A DNA stretch of 28,250 nt from Gemmatimonadota bacterium (GCA_026713285.1 JAPOOT010000206.1:1-28250); one strand, 5' to 3'; positions 17,213-24,158 are shown, numbered from the stretch's first letter. Translations and numbers: made by a program. The notes: generated from the sequence alone by a model not told the origin.

Positions 17213-17823
17213 GACGCCCCCCTCGCGGCCTCCACGAAGGCCCGGATCTTTTCGTGGTCCTTGCGGCCCGGCTCGCGCTCCACGCCGCTTCCGGTGTCCA
17301 CGCCGTAGGGACGCAAGCTCCGCACGGCCTCGGCCACGTTCATCGGGTTCAGCCCGCCGCTCAGAATGACGCGGTGTGGACTGCCTTCCACGAGCCGCCA
17401 GTCGAACGCAACCCCCGTACCGCCGTACCGGTCTTCGGCGTACGTATCGAGCAGCACCGCGCCGACGGCATAGGCCGCGGCATCGGATTTCCAGGACGCG
17501 TCCCGGACGCGAAGGGCCTTGACGACGGGCCGGCCCACCTTGCTGCAAAAATCCGGCGATTCGTCGCCATGGAGCTGTGCGACCCGGATCCCCGTGTTCT
17601 CGCAGACTTCGTCGACTTCGTCCACCGACGCGTTCACGAATACGCCTACCGGCACGACGAAAGGCGGCAGGCCGCCCACGATGCCCGCGACCCGCTCCGG
17701 CTCAACGTACCGGGGGCTGCCCCCGAAGAAAATGAATCCCAGCGCGTCCGCGCCCGCTTGGACCGCCGCGGAGGCGTCCGCTTCATTCGTGATGCCGCAA
17801 ATCTTGATCTTGACCGTGTTCAT
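17209..17823 (-). CDS. trpF: Phosphoribosylanthranilate isomerase
   Basis: This 204-residue TIM barrel performs the Amadori rearrangement of phosphoribosylanthranilate, the third step of tryptophan synthesis. It carries KICGIT near the start with the catalytic Cys, GFIFFGGSPRYV, LSGGLNPMNVAEAV, and the phosphate-binding end GVDTGSGVE with its preceding catalytic-type Asp. It is separate from trpC, unlike the fused enterobacterial enzyme. The gene follows trpC by 23 bp and overlaps aroE by 4 bp. Confidence 0.97.
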   Translation of the reverse strand: MNTVKIKICGITNEADASAAVQAGADALGFIFFGGSPRYVEPERVAGIVGGLPPFVVPVGVFVNASVDEVDEVCENTGIRVAQLHGDESPDFCSKVGRPVVKALRVRDASWKSDAAAYAVGAVLLDTYAEDRYGGTGVAFDWRLVEGSPHRVILSGGLNPMNVAEAVRSLRPYGVDTGSGVEREPGRKDHEKIRAFVEAARGAS

Positions 17824-17846
17824 AATCCTGTCCGCGGGGAGATCGT

Positions 17847-18656
17847 TCAGGCCCCGCCGCCTGTTCGCACGGGCGACCGTCCGAGCAGGGCGTCCAGTTG
17901 TCCGCCGATCCCTTCCGCCGCCATCAGGGACTCGCCCACGAGTACGGCGTCGAATCCAGCCTGCTCCAGGATAAGGACGTCCTCACGCGTATGGATCCCG
18001 CTCTCGCTGACGGTCACGATCCCATCGGGAATGCGCCGCCTCAGTCTCAGTGAAGTATCCAGCGAAACGGTGAAATCCGTCAGGTCCCGGTTGTTGATGC
18101 CGATGATTCGGCTGCCGGCTTCCATGGCCCGGTCCAACTCCTCCTCGTCGTGTACTTCCACCAGGCAGTGCAGGCCGTATACCGCCGCGGTCTGCCGCAG
18201 TGCCGCCAGGCGGCCATCGTCCAGTACCGCCGCGATCAGCAGCATGGCGTCCGCGCCCATGGCCGCCGTTTCATGGACCTGGTATTCGTCTACGATGAAT
18301 TCCTTTCGCAGCACGGGTACCGGCACGCTCCCGCGAAGCGCCGCCAGGTCCTCGTCACATCCCTGGAAGAACCGCCGGTCCGTCAGCACAGAAATGGCCG
18401 AGGCGCCGTGAGCCGCGTAGACCGGTCCGATCTCCGAGGGCACGGCGCCCGGACGTATCGCGCCCTTCGACGGCGAAGCCTTCTTGAATTCGGCGATGAC
18501 GCCGATGCCGTGCCCCTGTTTCAGCGCAAGGTCAAACGGCCGCACGTCGGACCGGCGTCCGGGCTCGGTTCGAGGCAGCGGCCTGCGGCGCTTCCGGTCT
18601 TCTATTTCGTCGAATTTGTGCGCTACTATCCGGTCCAGGATATTCATGGCTGCCAT
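17847..18656 (-). CDS. trpC: Indole-3-glycerol phosphate synthase
   Basis: TrpC closes the indole ring. The 269-residue barrel shows IAEFKKASPSKG (with catalytic lysine), LTDRRFFQG, LRKEFIVDEYQV (second catalytic Lys), LVEVHDEEEL (Glu), IGINNRDLTDFTVSL and VSESGI, all family hallmarks in the expected order. The alternative ATG three codons in (18647) is equally plausible. It lies 41 bp after trpD. Confidence 0.97.
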   Translation of the reverse strand: MAAMNILDRIVAHKFDEIEDRKRRRPLPRTEPGRRSDVRPFDLALKQGHGIGVIAEFKKASPSKGAIRPGAVPSEIGPVYAAHGASAISVLTDRRFFQGCDEDLAALRGSVPVPVLRKEFIVDEYQVHETAAMGADAMLLIAAVLDDGRLAALRQTAAVYGLHCLVEVHDEEELDRAMEAGSRIIGINNRDLTDFTVSLDTSLRLRRRIPDGIVTVSESGIHTREDVLILEQAGFDAVLVGESLMAAEGIGGQLDALLGRSPVRTGGGA

Positions 18657-18697
18657 GTTTTCCCCGTCGAACTCCCGCCTCCGCCGATACCAGCCGC

Positions 18698-19708
18698 TTA
18701 CGCGTTCGTCATCCTGATCAACGCGTCCAGTTTCTCCCGCGCCGCGCCGGTATCGATCGCACGGGCCGCCCGGGCGATGCCCTCCTCGAAATCTTCCGCC
18801 TTGCCTCCGGCGACGATCGCCGCCGCGGCGTTCAGCAGGACGATGTCCCTTCTCGGGCCGGTTTCCCCCTCAAGCAGGGACCGGATGATGACGGCGTTCT
18901 CGTCCGCTTCGCCCCCTTTGAGGTCTTCGATGGAAGCCCGTGGCAGGCCGAAGTCTTCCGGCGCGATATCGTAGCTCCTTACGGCGCCGTCCCTGGCTTC
19001 CGCCACGTGGGTCGGCGCCGTGGTCGCGATCTCGTCCAACCCGTCTTCGCTGTGCACCACGAAAGCACGTTCCGCCCCCAGGTTGTTCAGTACGTGGGCC
19101 GCGGTCTGGACGACGCTTCCGTCGTATACGCCCATGACCTGGGCCGTGGTTCCGGCCGGATTGGTCAACGGTCCCAACAGGTTGAGCACCGTCCGCACGC
19201 CGAGTTCCCGCCGCGGGCCGCTGGCGAATCGCATGGCGGAATGGAGGGCCGGGGCGAACATGAAGCCGATGCCGATTTCGTCGATGCACGCCGACACCTT
19301 CTCCGGCGGCGTCTCGATATTCACGCCCAGGGCCGTCAGTACGTCGGCGCTGCCCGCCTTGCTGGAGGCCGCGCGTCCCCCGTGCTTGGCGATGGATGCA
19401 CCCGCGGCCGCGGCCACGAAGGCCGCCGCCGTCGATATGTTGAACGTATGCTTGCCGTCGCCGCCCGTGCCGCAGGTATCCACGATAGGGTACGACCGGC
19501 AGTCGATCCGCGTGGCCCGGGCGCGCATGACCCGGGCGAACCCGGTGACCTCTTCGATCGTCTCGCCCTTCTGTCGAAAGGCGATCAGGAAGGCGCCGAT
19601 CTGCGCCGGCGTCGCGTCGCCCGACATGATCCCGTTCATGACCTCCACGGCTTCCGCCTCGGTAAGCGAGATTCCTTCAATCGCCTTCGCTATCGCCTGC
19701 TGTATCAT
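18698..19708 (-). CDS. trpD: Anthranilate phosphoribosyltransferase
   Basis: TrpD transfers phosphoribose from PRPP to anthranilate. It has VDTCGTGGDGKHTFNIST with the PRPP-binding glycine loop, KHGGRAASSKAGSADVLTALGV, LGVRTVLNLLGPLTNPA and DGLDEI. The ATG at 19708 (protein MIQQAIAKAIEG, 336 residues) is preferred because GGAG is about 10 nt away. The in-frame ATG three codons upstream (19717) nearly touches that GGAG. TrpD is not fused to TrpG here. Upstream is a 283-292 bp gap filled with short tandem repeats. Confidence 0.97.
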   Translation of the reverse strand: MIQQAIAKAIEGISLTEAEAVEVMNGIMSGDATPAQIGAFLIAFRQKGETIEEVTGFARVMRARATRIDCRSYPIVDTCGTGGDGKHTFNISTAAAFVAAAAGASIAKHGGRAASSKAGSADVLTALGVNIETPPEKVSACIDEIGIGFMFAPALHSAMRFASGPRRELGVRTVLNLLGPLTNPAGTTAQVMGVYDGSVVQTAAHVLNNLGAERAFVVHSEDGLDEIATTAPTHVAEARDGAVRSYDIAPEDFGLPRASIEDLKGGEADENAVIIRSLLEGETGPRRDIVLLNAAAAIVAGGKAEDFEEGIARAARAIDTGAAREKLDALIRMTNA

Positions 19709-19782
19709 GGGGGCCATTCTCCATCGATGTGCATCAGTCGTTTACACCGAAATCTCCACCGTTTTCTTCCTGCCTCTATCAT

Positions 19783-19873
19783 CCCACCGCTGTCTTCCCA
19801 CCGCTGTCTTCCCGCCGCTGTCTTCCCGCCGCTGTCTACCCGCCACTGTCTTCCACCGCTACCTTCCCACCGC
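19783..19873. repeat. Tandem array of a 14-bp unit in the trpG-trpD gap
   Basis: Five 14-bp copies (19783-19852) of a CCC(A/G)CCGCTGTCTT-type unit are followed by a degenerate 13-bp copy and a partial copy to 19873. Copies vary at one to three positions. The array has strong strand bias: almost all C/T on the plus strand, purine-rich in the mRNA. It lies in the gap between trpG and trpD (19709-20000), which has no other gene. No promoter is obvious. Confidence 0.92.
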
Positions 19874-19894
19874 CGGCCCTGCAATCTCCTCGTC

Positions 19895-19962
19895 CATACA
19901 TGCCGACTCCCGCATACATGCCGACTCCCGCATGCTGCCGGCGCCCGCATAGTTGCCGATGA
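19895..19962. repeat. Tandem array of an 18-bp unit in the trpG-trpD gap
   Basis: Two exact 18-bp copies (19895-19912 and 19913-19930) start with CATACATGCCGACTCCCG. A 17-bp degenerate copy (19931-19947) and a more diverged remnant beginning CATAGTTGCCG follow. It is a second, unrelated array in the same gap as the 14-bp array. Confidence 0.85.
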
Positions 19963-20000
19963 GCGGACCGTCCGGCGGCTTGATGCCGGTCAGGATGACA

Positions 20001-20582
20001 TCAGGCTGGTTCATACGCCTTCAACTCCACGAAATTCCGCAACAGCGGTCTGCCTACTTCGGTCAATATGGACTCCGGGTGAAACTGTACGCCGTAAACG
20101 GGCAGGGAACCATGCCTCAACCCCATGATCAGGCCGTCCTCCGATCGCGCGGTCACTTCCAGGCATCCGGGCAGCGTCTCCTCTTCCACGATCAGCGAGT
20201 GGTAACGCGTCGCGGTGAAGGGATTCGGCAACCGGTTGAAGATGGATTCGCCGTCGTGGGCAATCGAGGAAGTCTTGCCGTGAACGGGCTTCGGCGCGCG
20301 AACGATCCGGCCTCCGTAGGCCTGGGCAATGGACTGGTGTCCCAGGCATACGCCCAGGATGGGCAGCCGGCCTGAGAAATGACGGACCGCGTCGACGGAA
20401 ACGCCCGCTTCATCAGGGGTGCAAGGCCCGGGAGAGAGGACCAGATGGTCCGGGTCGAGGGCCTCGATCTCCGGAAGGGTAATCCGGTTATTACGGCGCA
20501 CGGTGACCTGCTGACGCAGTTCCCCGAGGTACTGAACGAGGTTGTACGTGAAAGAATCGTAGTTGTCGATGACCAGGATCAT
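20001..20582 (-). CDS. trpG: Anthranilate synthase glutamine amidotransferase component
   Basis: TrpG hydrolyses glutamine and passes ammonia to TrpE. The 193-residue class I amidotransferase starts MILVIDNYDSFTYNLVQYLGE and has the nucleophile Cys79 in GVCLGHQSIAQAYGG, the HGKTS segment and the His168/Glu170 pair in VQFHPES. The start at 20582 overlaps the trpE stop (ATGA) and has GAGGTG upstream; the frame stays open further but without similarity. It may also serve para-aminobenzoate synthesis, as in some bacteria, but its place next to trpE argues for tryptophan. Confidence 0.97.
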   Translation of the reverse strand: MILVIDNYDSFTYNLVQYLGELRQQVTVRRNNRITLPEIEALDPDHLVLSPGPCTPDEAGVSVDAVRHFSGRLPILGVCLGHQSIAQAYGGRIVRAPKPVHGKTSSIAHDGESIFNRLPNPFTATRYHSLIVEEETLPGCLEVTARSEDGLIMGLRHGSLPVYGVQFHPESILTEVGRPLLRNFVELKAYEPA

Positions 20583-22066
20583 GAAACCACCTCGGCTTCC
20601 TTCAACGCCCGCAGCAGCGCCTCGGCCTTCTTCCAGCATTCCTCATACTCTTTACCGGGATCCGAGTCCGCGACGATGCCGGCGCCCGCCTGGATGTAGG
20701 CCTGTCCGTCCTTGATGACCATGGTCCGAATGGTGATGCACAGGTCGAGGTTGTCCGAAAAACCGAAATACCCCAATGCCCCGCCGTACACGCCGCGACG
20801 GGCGGTCTCCTGTTCGTCGATGATTTCCATGGCCCGGATTTTGGGTGCGCCGGACAGGGTCCCCGCCGGGAAGGTCGCCTCCAGCACGTCGAATCCATCG
20901 ATGCCATCCCGGAGGCGTCCCTCCACGTTCGATACGATATGGCTCACGTGGGAATACCGCTCTATGCTCATCAGTTCCGATGTTCGAACCGTACCGTATT
21001 CGCAGATGCGCCCGATATCGTTTCGGCCCAGGTCCACCAGCATCACATGTTCCGCCCGTTCCTTGGGATCGTTCAGCATCTCTTCGATCAACAGCCGGTC
21101 TTCCGCCTCGTCCGCTCCCCGCCGGCAAGTCCCGGCCAGTGGACGCACCGTCACCCTGCGGTTCTCGGCCAGGACCATCGTCTCGGGCGAGGAGCCGACG
21201 ATATGCACGTCGTCCAGCCGCAGGTAGAACAGGTAGGGCGATGGATTCAGCCTGGCGAGCGCCCGGTACACATCGAAGGGATCCCGGCCGGCTTCCATCC
21301 TGAAACGCTGGGACAGCACCACCTGGAAGATGTCCCCCGCGGCGATATATTCCTTGGCCGTCCGCACCGTATCCTCGAAGTCGTCCCGGGTCATGTTGGA
21401 CGACACGGTCCGATCCGCCTCCATGGACGGGCCTTCTTCGAAGGGCTCGACAGGAGATAATGGCCGGTCGATCCGTTTCAGCATATCGTCTACCTGGGTC
21501 ATGCCCTGCCGGTAGGACGATGCGGGATCCGTGGCATTGGACAGCATGTTGACGATCACGTACATGCGCTTGCGCGCGTGGTCGAAAACCACGATCTTCC
21601 CTGCCACGATGAAGTGCAGGTCGGGCATCATCAGGTCGTCCGGGTTGTCGTCCGGGATCTCTTCGAAGTGCCGTACGACGTCGTAACCAAGGTATCCCAC
21701 GGCGCCGCCCGTGAACCGGGGCAGGTGTTCGAGCACCGGGGTCCGGTATTCCCGCATGATTTCCCGCATCAGCTCGATGGGGTTGCCCTTCAGCGTCAAC
21801 ACCCCCCGGTCGTTGATCCTGTTGATCCCCTGTTTCGTTCCGACGATACGCTCGAAGGGATCCGCGCCTACGAAGGAATACCGCGCCGTTTTCTGATCAC
21901 CTTCCATACTCTCCAACAGGAAGGCGTACCGGTATCCCGCGCTGATCCGGTGGAAGGTTTCCTCGGGCGTTTCATCCGTCAGGTCCCGTTCGTGCCAGAT
22001 GGGCACCAGGGGGAAATCCGGCTTGCCGTTGTACTCCAGAAAAGTGTCGTAGGATGTCCTGTACAT
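20579..22066 (-). CDS. trpE: Anthranilate synthase component I
   Basis: TrpE makes anthranilate from chorismate, the committed step to tryptophan. The 495-residue protein has the LLES motif (50-53) that forms the tryptophan feedback site. The C-terminal chorismate-binding domain has VGSSPETMV, RPLAGTCRRGADEAED, EHVMLVDLGRNDIGRICEYG and FPAGTLSGAPKIRAMEIIDE. It is the first structural gene behind the trpL attenuator, with the terminator ending about 80 bp before the ATG. An AAGG lies about 9 nt upstream of the ATG. Feedback inhibition by Trp is expected, in addition to attenuation. Confidence 0.98.
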   Translation of the reverse strand: MYRTSYDTFLEYNGKPDFPLVPIWHERDLTDETPEETFHRISAGYRYAFLLESMEGDQKTARYSFVGADPFERIVGTKQGINRINDRGVLTLKGNPIELMREIMREYRTPVLEHLPRFTGGAVGYLGYDVVRHFEEIPDDNPDDLMMPDLHFIVAGKIVVFDHARKRMYVIVNMLSNATDPASSYRQGMTQVDDMLKRIDRPLSPVEPFEEGPSMEADRTVSSNMTRDDFEDTVRTAKEYIAAGDIFQVVLSQRFRMEAGRDPFDVYRALARLNPSPYLFYLRLDDVHIVGSSPETMVLAENRRVTVRPLAGTCRRGADEAEDRLLIEEMLNDPKERAEHVMLVDLGRNDIGRICEYGTVRTSELMSIERYSHVSHIVSNVEGRLRDGIDGFDVLEATFPAGTLSGAPKIRAMEIIDEQETARRGVYGGALGYFGFSDNLDLCITIRTMVIKDGQAYIQAGAGIVADSDPGKEYEECWKKAEALLRALKEAEVVS

Positions 22067-22149
22067 GGTTACAGACCTTTACGTGGTGACAAGTTCCCTG
22101 GGATTCCCTCTACCTGGAGCGGCCTGTCGCGATCATGCCCGCATAAAAC

Positions 22150-22183
22150 AAAAAAAGGCCGCTACCTTGTGTGGGTAGAGGCC
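22150..22183 (-). terminator. Intrinsic terminator of the trp attenuator
   Basis: On the minus strand a stem of GGCCTCTACC (22183-22174) and GGTAGCGGCC (22166-22157) with one mismatch and a 7-nt loop is followed directly by seven Ts (22156-22150), then GTTTT. This is a textbook intrinsic terminator, placed between the leader peptide and trpE. Readthrough must therefore be regulated for the operon to be expressed. Confidence 0.93.
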
Positions 22184-22251
22184 GGTCAAATCAACGAAGG
22201 ATGAATCTACTTCAATCAGGCGCCGCTTCGCATGACATGCCGCCTCGTCCC
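22173..22251 (-). promoter_or_regulatory. Candidate antiterminator pairing of the trp attenuator
   Basis: Leader codons 29-32 (22251-22240, GGGACGAGGCGG) can pair with the 5' arm of the terminator and its flank (22185-22173, CCGGCCTCTACCC). Five bp (GAGGC/GCCTC) are extended by GG/CC across a one-base bulge and by GGG/CCC across a 2x2 loop. This pairing excludes the terminator. The Trp-codon stretch (22268-22257, CTGGTGGCCT and flanks) can instead pair with the AGGCGGC part, giving a 1:2 hairpin. These are hand-drawn structures; no folding energies were computed. Confidence 0.7.
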
Positions 22252-22335
22252 GTAAAAAGGCCACCAGGTAAACAGATCGCTCTGCTTCCGCCAATAATCG
22301 AATCGCGATGACCGGGAGGAGTAAACGGCTGTCAT
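22216..22335 (-). CDS. trpL: trp operon leader peptide (attenuator), 39 residues
   Basis: This short frame opens with ATG at 22335, about 48 nt after the predicted transcription start, and ends in TGA at 22218-22216. It has Trp codons at 15, 24 and 25 (TGG TGG in tandem), Phe codons at 12, 22 and 27, and Tyr codons at 5, 14 and 28. The segment FTWWPFY covers codons 22-28. A GGAAAG lies immediately before the start, with short spacing. It is followed by the antiterminator and terminator elements and then trpE. A ribosome stalled at codons 24-25 should leave codons 30-32 free to form the antiterminator, while one that reaches the stop would cover them. A longer overlapping frame in another phase lacks this Trp pattern. 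The role is inferred from layout and codon content. Confidence 0.85.
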   Translation of the reverse strand: MTAVYSSRSSRFDYWRKQSDLFTWWPFYGTRRHVMRSGA

Positions 22336-22389
22336 TTCTTTCCAGAGTTAGACGTGGAACACGTTCGACTGCCACTTTAGAATTGCGCC

Positions 22390-22418
22390 ATTATATTGCG
22401 GCCCGGCGGTTATGTCAA
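22390..22418 (-). promoter_or_regulatory. Perfect-consensus sigma70 promoter of the trp-aro operon
   Basis: The minus strand reads TTGACA (22418-22413), 17 bp, TATAAT (22395-22390), a full match to the consensus. The start of transcription is expected near 22383. A palindrome ACGTG-GAA-CACGT (22352-22364) lies at about +20 to +32 and could be an operator or a leader hairpin. Such a strong promoter fits a system whose control lies downstream, in the attenuator. Confidence 0.93.
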
Positions 22419-22442
22419 GGTTTTTTCTCGCCAAGAAAACAG

Positions 22443-22471
22443 TTGCGAATAAAGGGGGGAGCCTGTACCAT
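22443..22471 (+). promoter_or_regulatory. Possible promoter of the yesL-tmk-aspS cluster
   Basis: The plus strand reads TTGCGA (22443-22448), 17 bp, TACCAT (22466-22471), a modest match to sigma70 consensus. It lies in the divergent interval between the trp-aro promoter and yesL. The 140 bp between it and yesL contain a 45-bp duplication. A better candidate was not seen. Confidence 0.35.
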
Positions 22472-22495
22472 GCTGGCGTTGTCGAGCAGACCGAG

Positions 22496-22585
22496 CCGGC
22501 CTTTGGAAACGGGCTTCGCGAACCGCAGCACCCGGCCGGACCGGCCTTTGGATTCGGGCTTTGCGAACCGCGGCCACCGGCCGAA
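22496..22585. repeat. 45-bp tandem duplication upstream of yesL
   Basis: Two copies, 22496-22540 and 22541-22585, differ at seven positions. Both begin CCGGCCTTTGGA. The unit is a multiple of three, so a 41-residue frame on the plus strand (22470-22595) repeats a 15-residue motif (RPLETGFANR / RPLDSGFANR). Whether this frame is expressed cannot be told. Confidence 0.92.
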
Positions 22586-22610
22586 AGCCCCGTAAAAGGG
22601 TGCGCCGAGT

Positions 22611-23291
22611 ATGCAGGACAAGGATCCCGGGCTGTTCAGGAAATGGTTCTGGAATACCTATGATTACCTGGGAACGCTGATCGTGCTCAACATCCTGTGG
22701 TTATTGTGCGCCCTGCCGCTGGTTACGCTTCCCCTCGCCTTCGCCGGACTGTTCCGGGTCACCGGACGAATCGCCGCGTACGAAGAGACGGGCTTGCGGG
22801 ATTTCTTCGTTCACGCGAGGCAGGACCTGGGCCGCAGTTTCGTGCTCTGCGGGCTTTACGCGGGCGTCCTGTCTATCCTTGCCGCCAACGTGTTTTTCTA
22901 CATGCGTCTCATGGATGACTGGCCCTGGACCGGCGCGGTCCTGGGCGGCGTGATGATGTGGCTGATCGTCTTCGTCTGCATGACGGCCGTCTTCACCTTG
23001 CCGCTTGCGTACCGGAACCGGGCCCCGGTCAGGCAGACCATCCGTTCCGGTGTATTCCTCGCCCTGGACAACGCCGGCTACGCCTTCGTGCTGTTGCTGG
23101 CCGGTTCTCTCATCATGGTCTTCAGCCTGGCCAGCGGCATCGGTCTGCTCTTCCTGGGCATCGGCGCCATCGGCGTGCTGTTCAGCACCGGACTGCGAGA
23201 AATCCTGAAACGATATGAGCTAAGCGAAACCAGCGTCCTGGAAGAAGCGCGTGGATGGCGGGACCTGCTCCGTCCATGGGGGAATTCATGA
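22611..23291 (+). CDS. DUF624/YesL-family integral membrane protein
   Basis: This 226-residue protein has about five hydrophobic segments (roughly 20-45, 73-97, 105-130, 143-165 and 170-190) and the opening LFRKWFWNTYDYLGTLIVLNILWLL seen in DUF624 proteins such as Bacillus YesL. The family's role is not settled; in Firmicutes it is often linked to sugar uptake or polysaccharide-utilisation loci. The C-terminal tail (KRYELSETSVLEEARGW) is charged and probably cytoplasmic. An AAGGG lies 10 nt before the ATG. The stop overlaps the tmk start (ATGA), so the two genes are translationally coupled, though their functions are not obviously linked. Confidence 0.8.
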   Translation: MQDKDPGLFRKWFWNTYDYLGTLIVLNILWLLCALPLVTLPLAFAGLFRVTGRIAAYEETGLRDFFVHARQDLGRSFVLCGLYAGVLSILAANVFFYMRLMDDWPWTGAVLGGVMMWLIVFVCMTAVFTLPLAYRNRAPVRQTIRSGVFLALDNAGYAFVLLLAGSLIMVFSLASGIGLLFLGIGAIGVLFSTGLREILKRYELSETSVLEEARGWRDLLRPWGNS

Positions 23292-23950
23292 TGGGGAAGG
23301 AGGGCTGCCGCGATGCCGGCGACGCCACCGCGCCATTCATCGTAATCGAAGGGATAGACGGCGCGGGCAAGACGACCCAGATGAAACGCCTTCACCAGTG
23401 GATGGAAGCGCGTTACGGGAGGCCCGTCCTTACCACGGGGGAACCCACGAACCGCCCCATCGGCAGACTGCTGAAAGATGCCCTTCAGCGCCGGGTGGAA
23501 CTCGACGGCATCTGTCACGCCCTGCTGTTCGCCGCCGACCGGATCGATCACGTCAAATCGGAAATCGAATCCAGCATTCACCGCGGAATCCCCGTGTTGT
23601 GCGACCGTTATTTCCTCTCGTCCTTTGCCTACCAGTGGCGGGAGATGCCCGGCGAGCTGGACTGGATCGAGTCGATCAACGCCCGGGCGATCCACCCCCA
23701 TCTGACCCTGCTCATCGATGCGCCCGCCGAGGTCTGCATGGACCGGATACGCCAGGCGCGTTCGGATACCGAGTTGTTCGAGAACCTGGAAACGCTTCGC
23801 GCCATCCGCGGGAATTACCTGGAACTGGCGCACCGCAGAAAAACATTGGATCGGATTGAGATTATCGATGGCGCGCGCGCGCCCGACGAAGTGCAGGCGG
23901 AAGTGCGCGATCGGGTGGAAAAAGTGATGCAGACCTGCGGCGACGGATAA
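23288..23950 (+). CDS. tmk: Thymidylate kinase
   Basis: Tmk phosphorylates dTMP to dTDP. The 220-residue protein has the P-loop GIDGAGKTT (22-30), the catalytic-type DRYFLSSFAYQ and a family-typical length. In the substrate region the usual EPGGT is replaced by GEPTNRPIG, a variant seen in divergent members, so broader dNMP kinase specificity is possible. The ATG at 23288 overlaps the yesL stop and has GGGGGA upstream; an ATG directly behind (23291) and the earlier in-frame ATG at 23255 are less likely. Confidence 0.9.
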   Translation: MMGKEGCRDAGDATAPFIVIEGIDGAGKTTQMKRLHQWMEARYGRPVLTTGEPTNRPIGRLLKDALQRRVELDGICHALLFAADRIDHVKSEIESSIHRGIPVLCDRYFLSSFAYQWREMPGELDWIESINARAIHPHLTLLIDAPAEVCMDRIRQARSDTELFENLETLRAIRGNYLELAHRRKTLDRIEIIDGARAPDEVQAEVRDRVEKVMQTCGDG

Positions 23951-23954
23951 AGCC

Positions 23955-24158
23955 ATGCTGACTTACATTCTCCGGTTCGTGATGAGATTCCTGGCGGGAA
24001 TCCTGATTCAACAGGTGCTCCGTATCCTGGCCAATATGCTCACCCGACCGTCCCGCCCGGCGCCGGAGCCCAGACCGAGGGAACCGAAGAAACCGAAGAC
24101 GACCATCGATCCGAAGAACATCGAGGAAGGCCGTTTCGAGGATATCCCCGGTAAGTGA
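23955..24158 (+). CDS. Small hypothetical membrane-anchored protein (67 residues)
   Basis: No family is recognised with confidence. The N-terminal 29 residues are hydrophobic with scattered Arg (MLTYILRFVMRFLAGILIQQ), most likely one membrane-spanning or amphipathic helix. A Pro/Arg/Lys-rich linker (31-48) and a short acidic tail (TIDPKNIEEGRFEDIPGK) follow. That layout, a membrane helix plus a short tail ending in an E-x-G-x-F-E-D-I-type motif, resembles small proteins found next to various housekeeping genes. It starts 4 bp after the tmk stop and ends 15 bp before the phosphatase gene, so it is probably co-transcribed. Confidence 0.65.
   Translation: MLTYILRFVMRFLAGILIQQVLRILANMLTRPSRPAPEPRPREPKKPKTTIDPKNIEEGRFEDIPGK

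Noticed and set aside
22352..22366. LexA-type operator near the trp promoter
   Set aside because: The GAAC and GTTC halves are two bases apart, not the four expected in the Bacillus-type box.
22133..22375. 80-residue minus-strand frame overlapping the attenuator
   Set aside because: It is out of phase with trpL, runs through the terminator stem and has no Trp-rich stretch. The trpL frame explains the layout better.
22067..22390. T-box or TRAP-type control of the trp operon
   Set aside because: No T-box AGGGTGG-type sequence and no regularly spaced GAG/TAG triplets were seen. The leader peptide with Trp codons points to ribosome-mediated attenuation.
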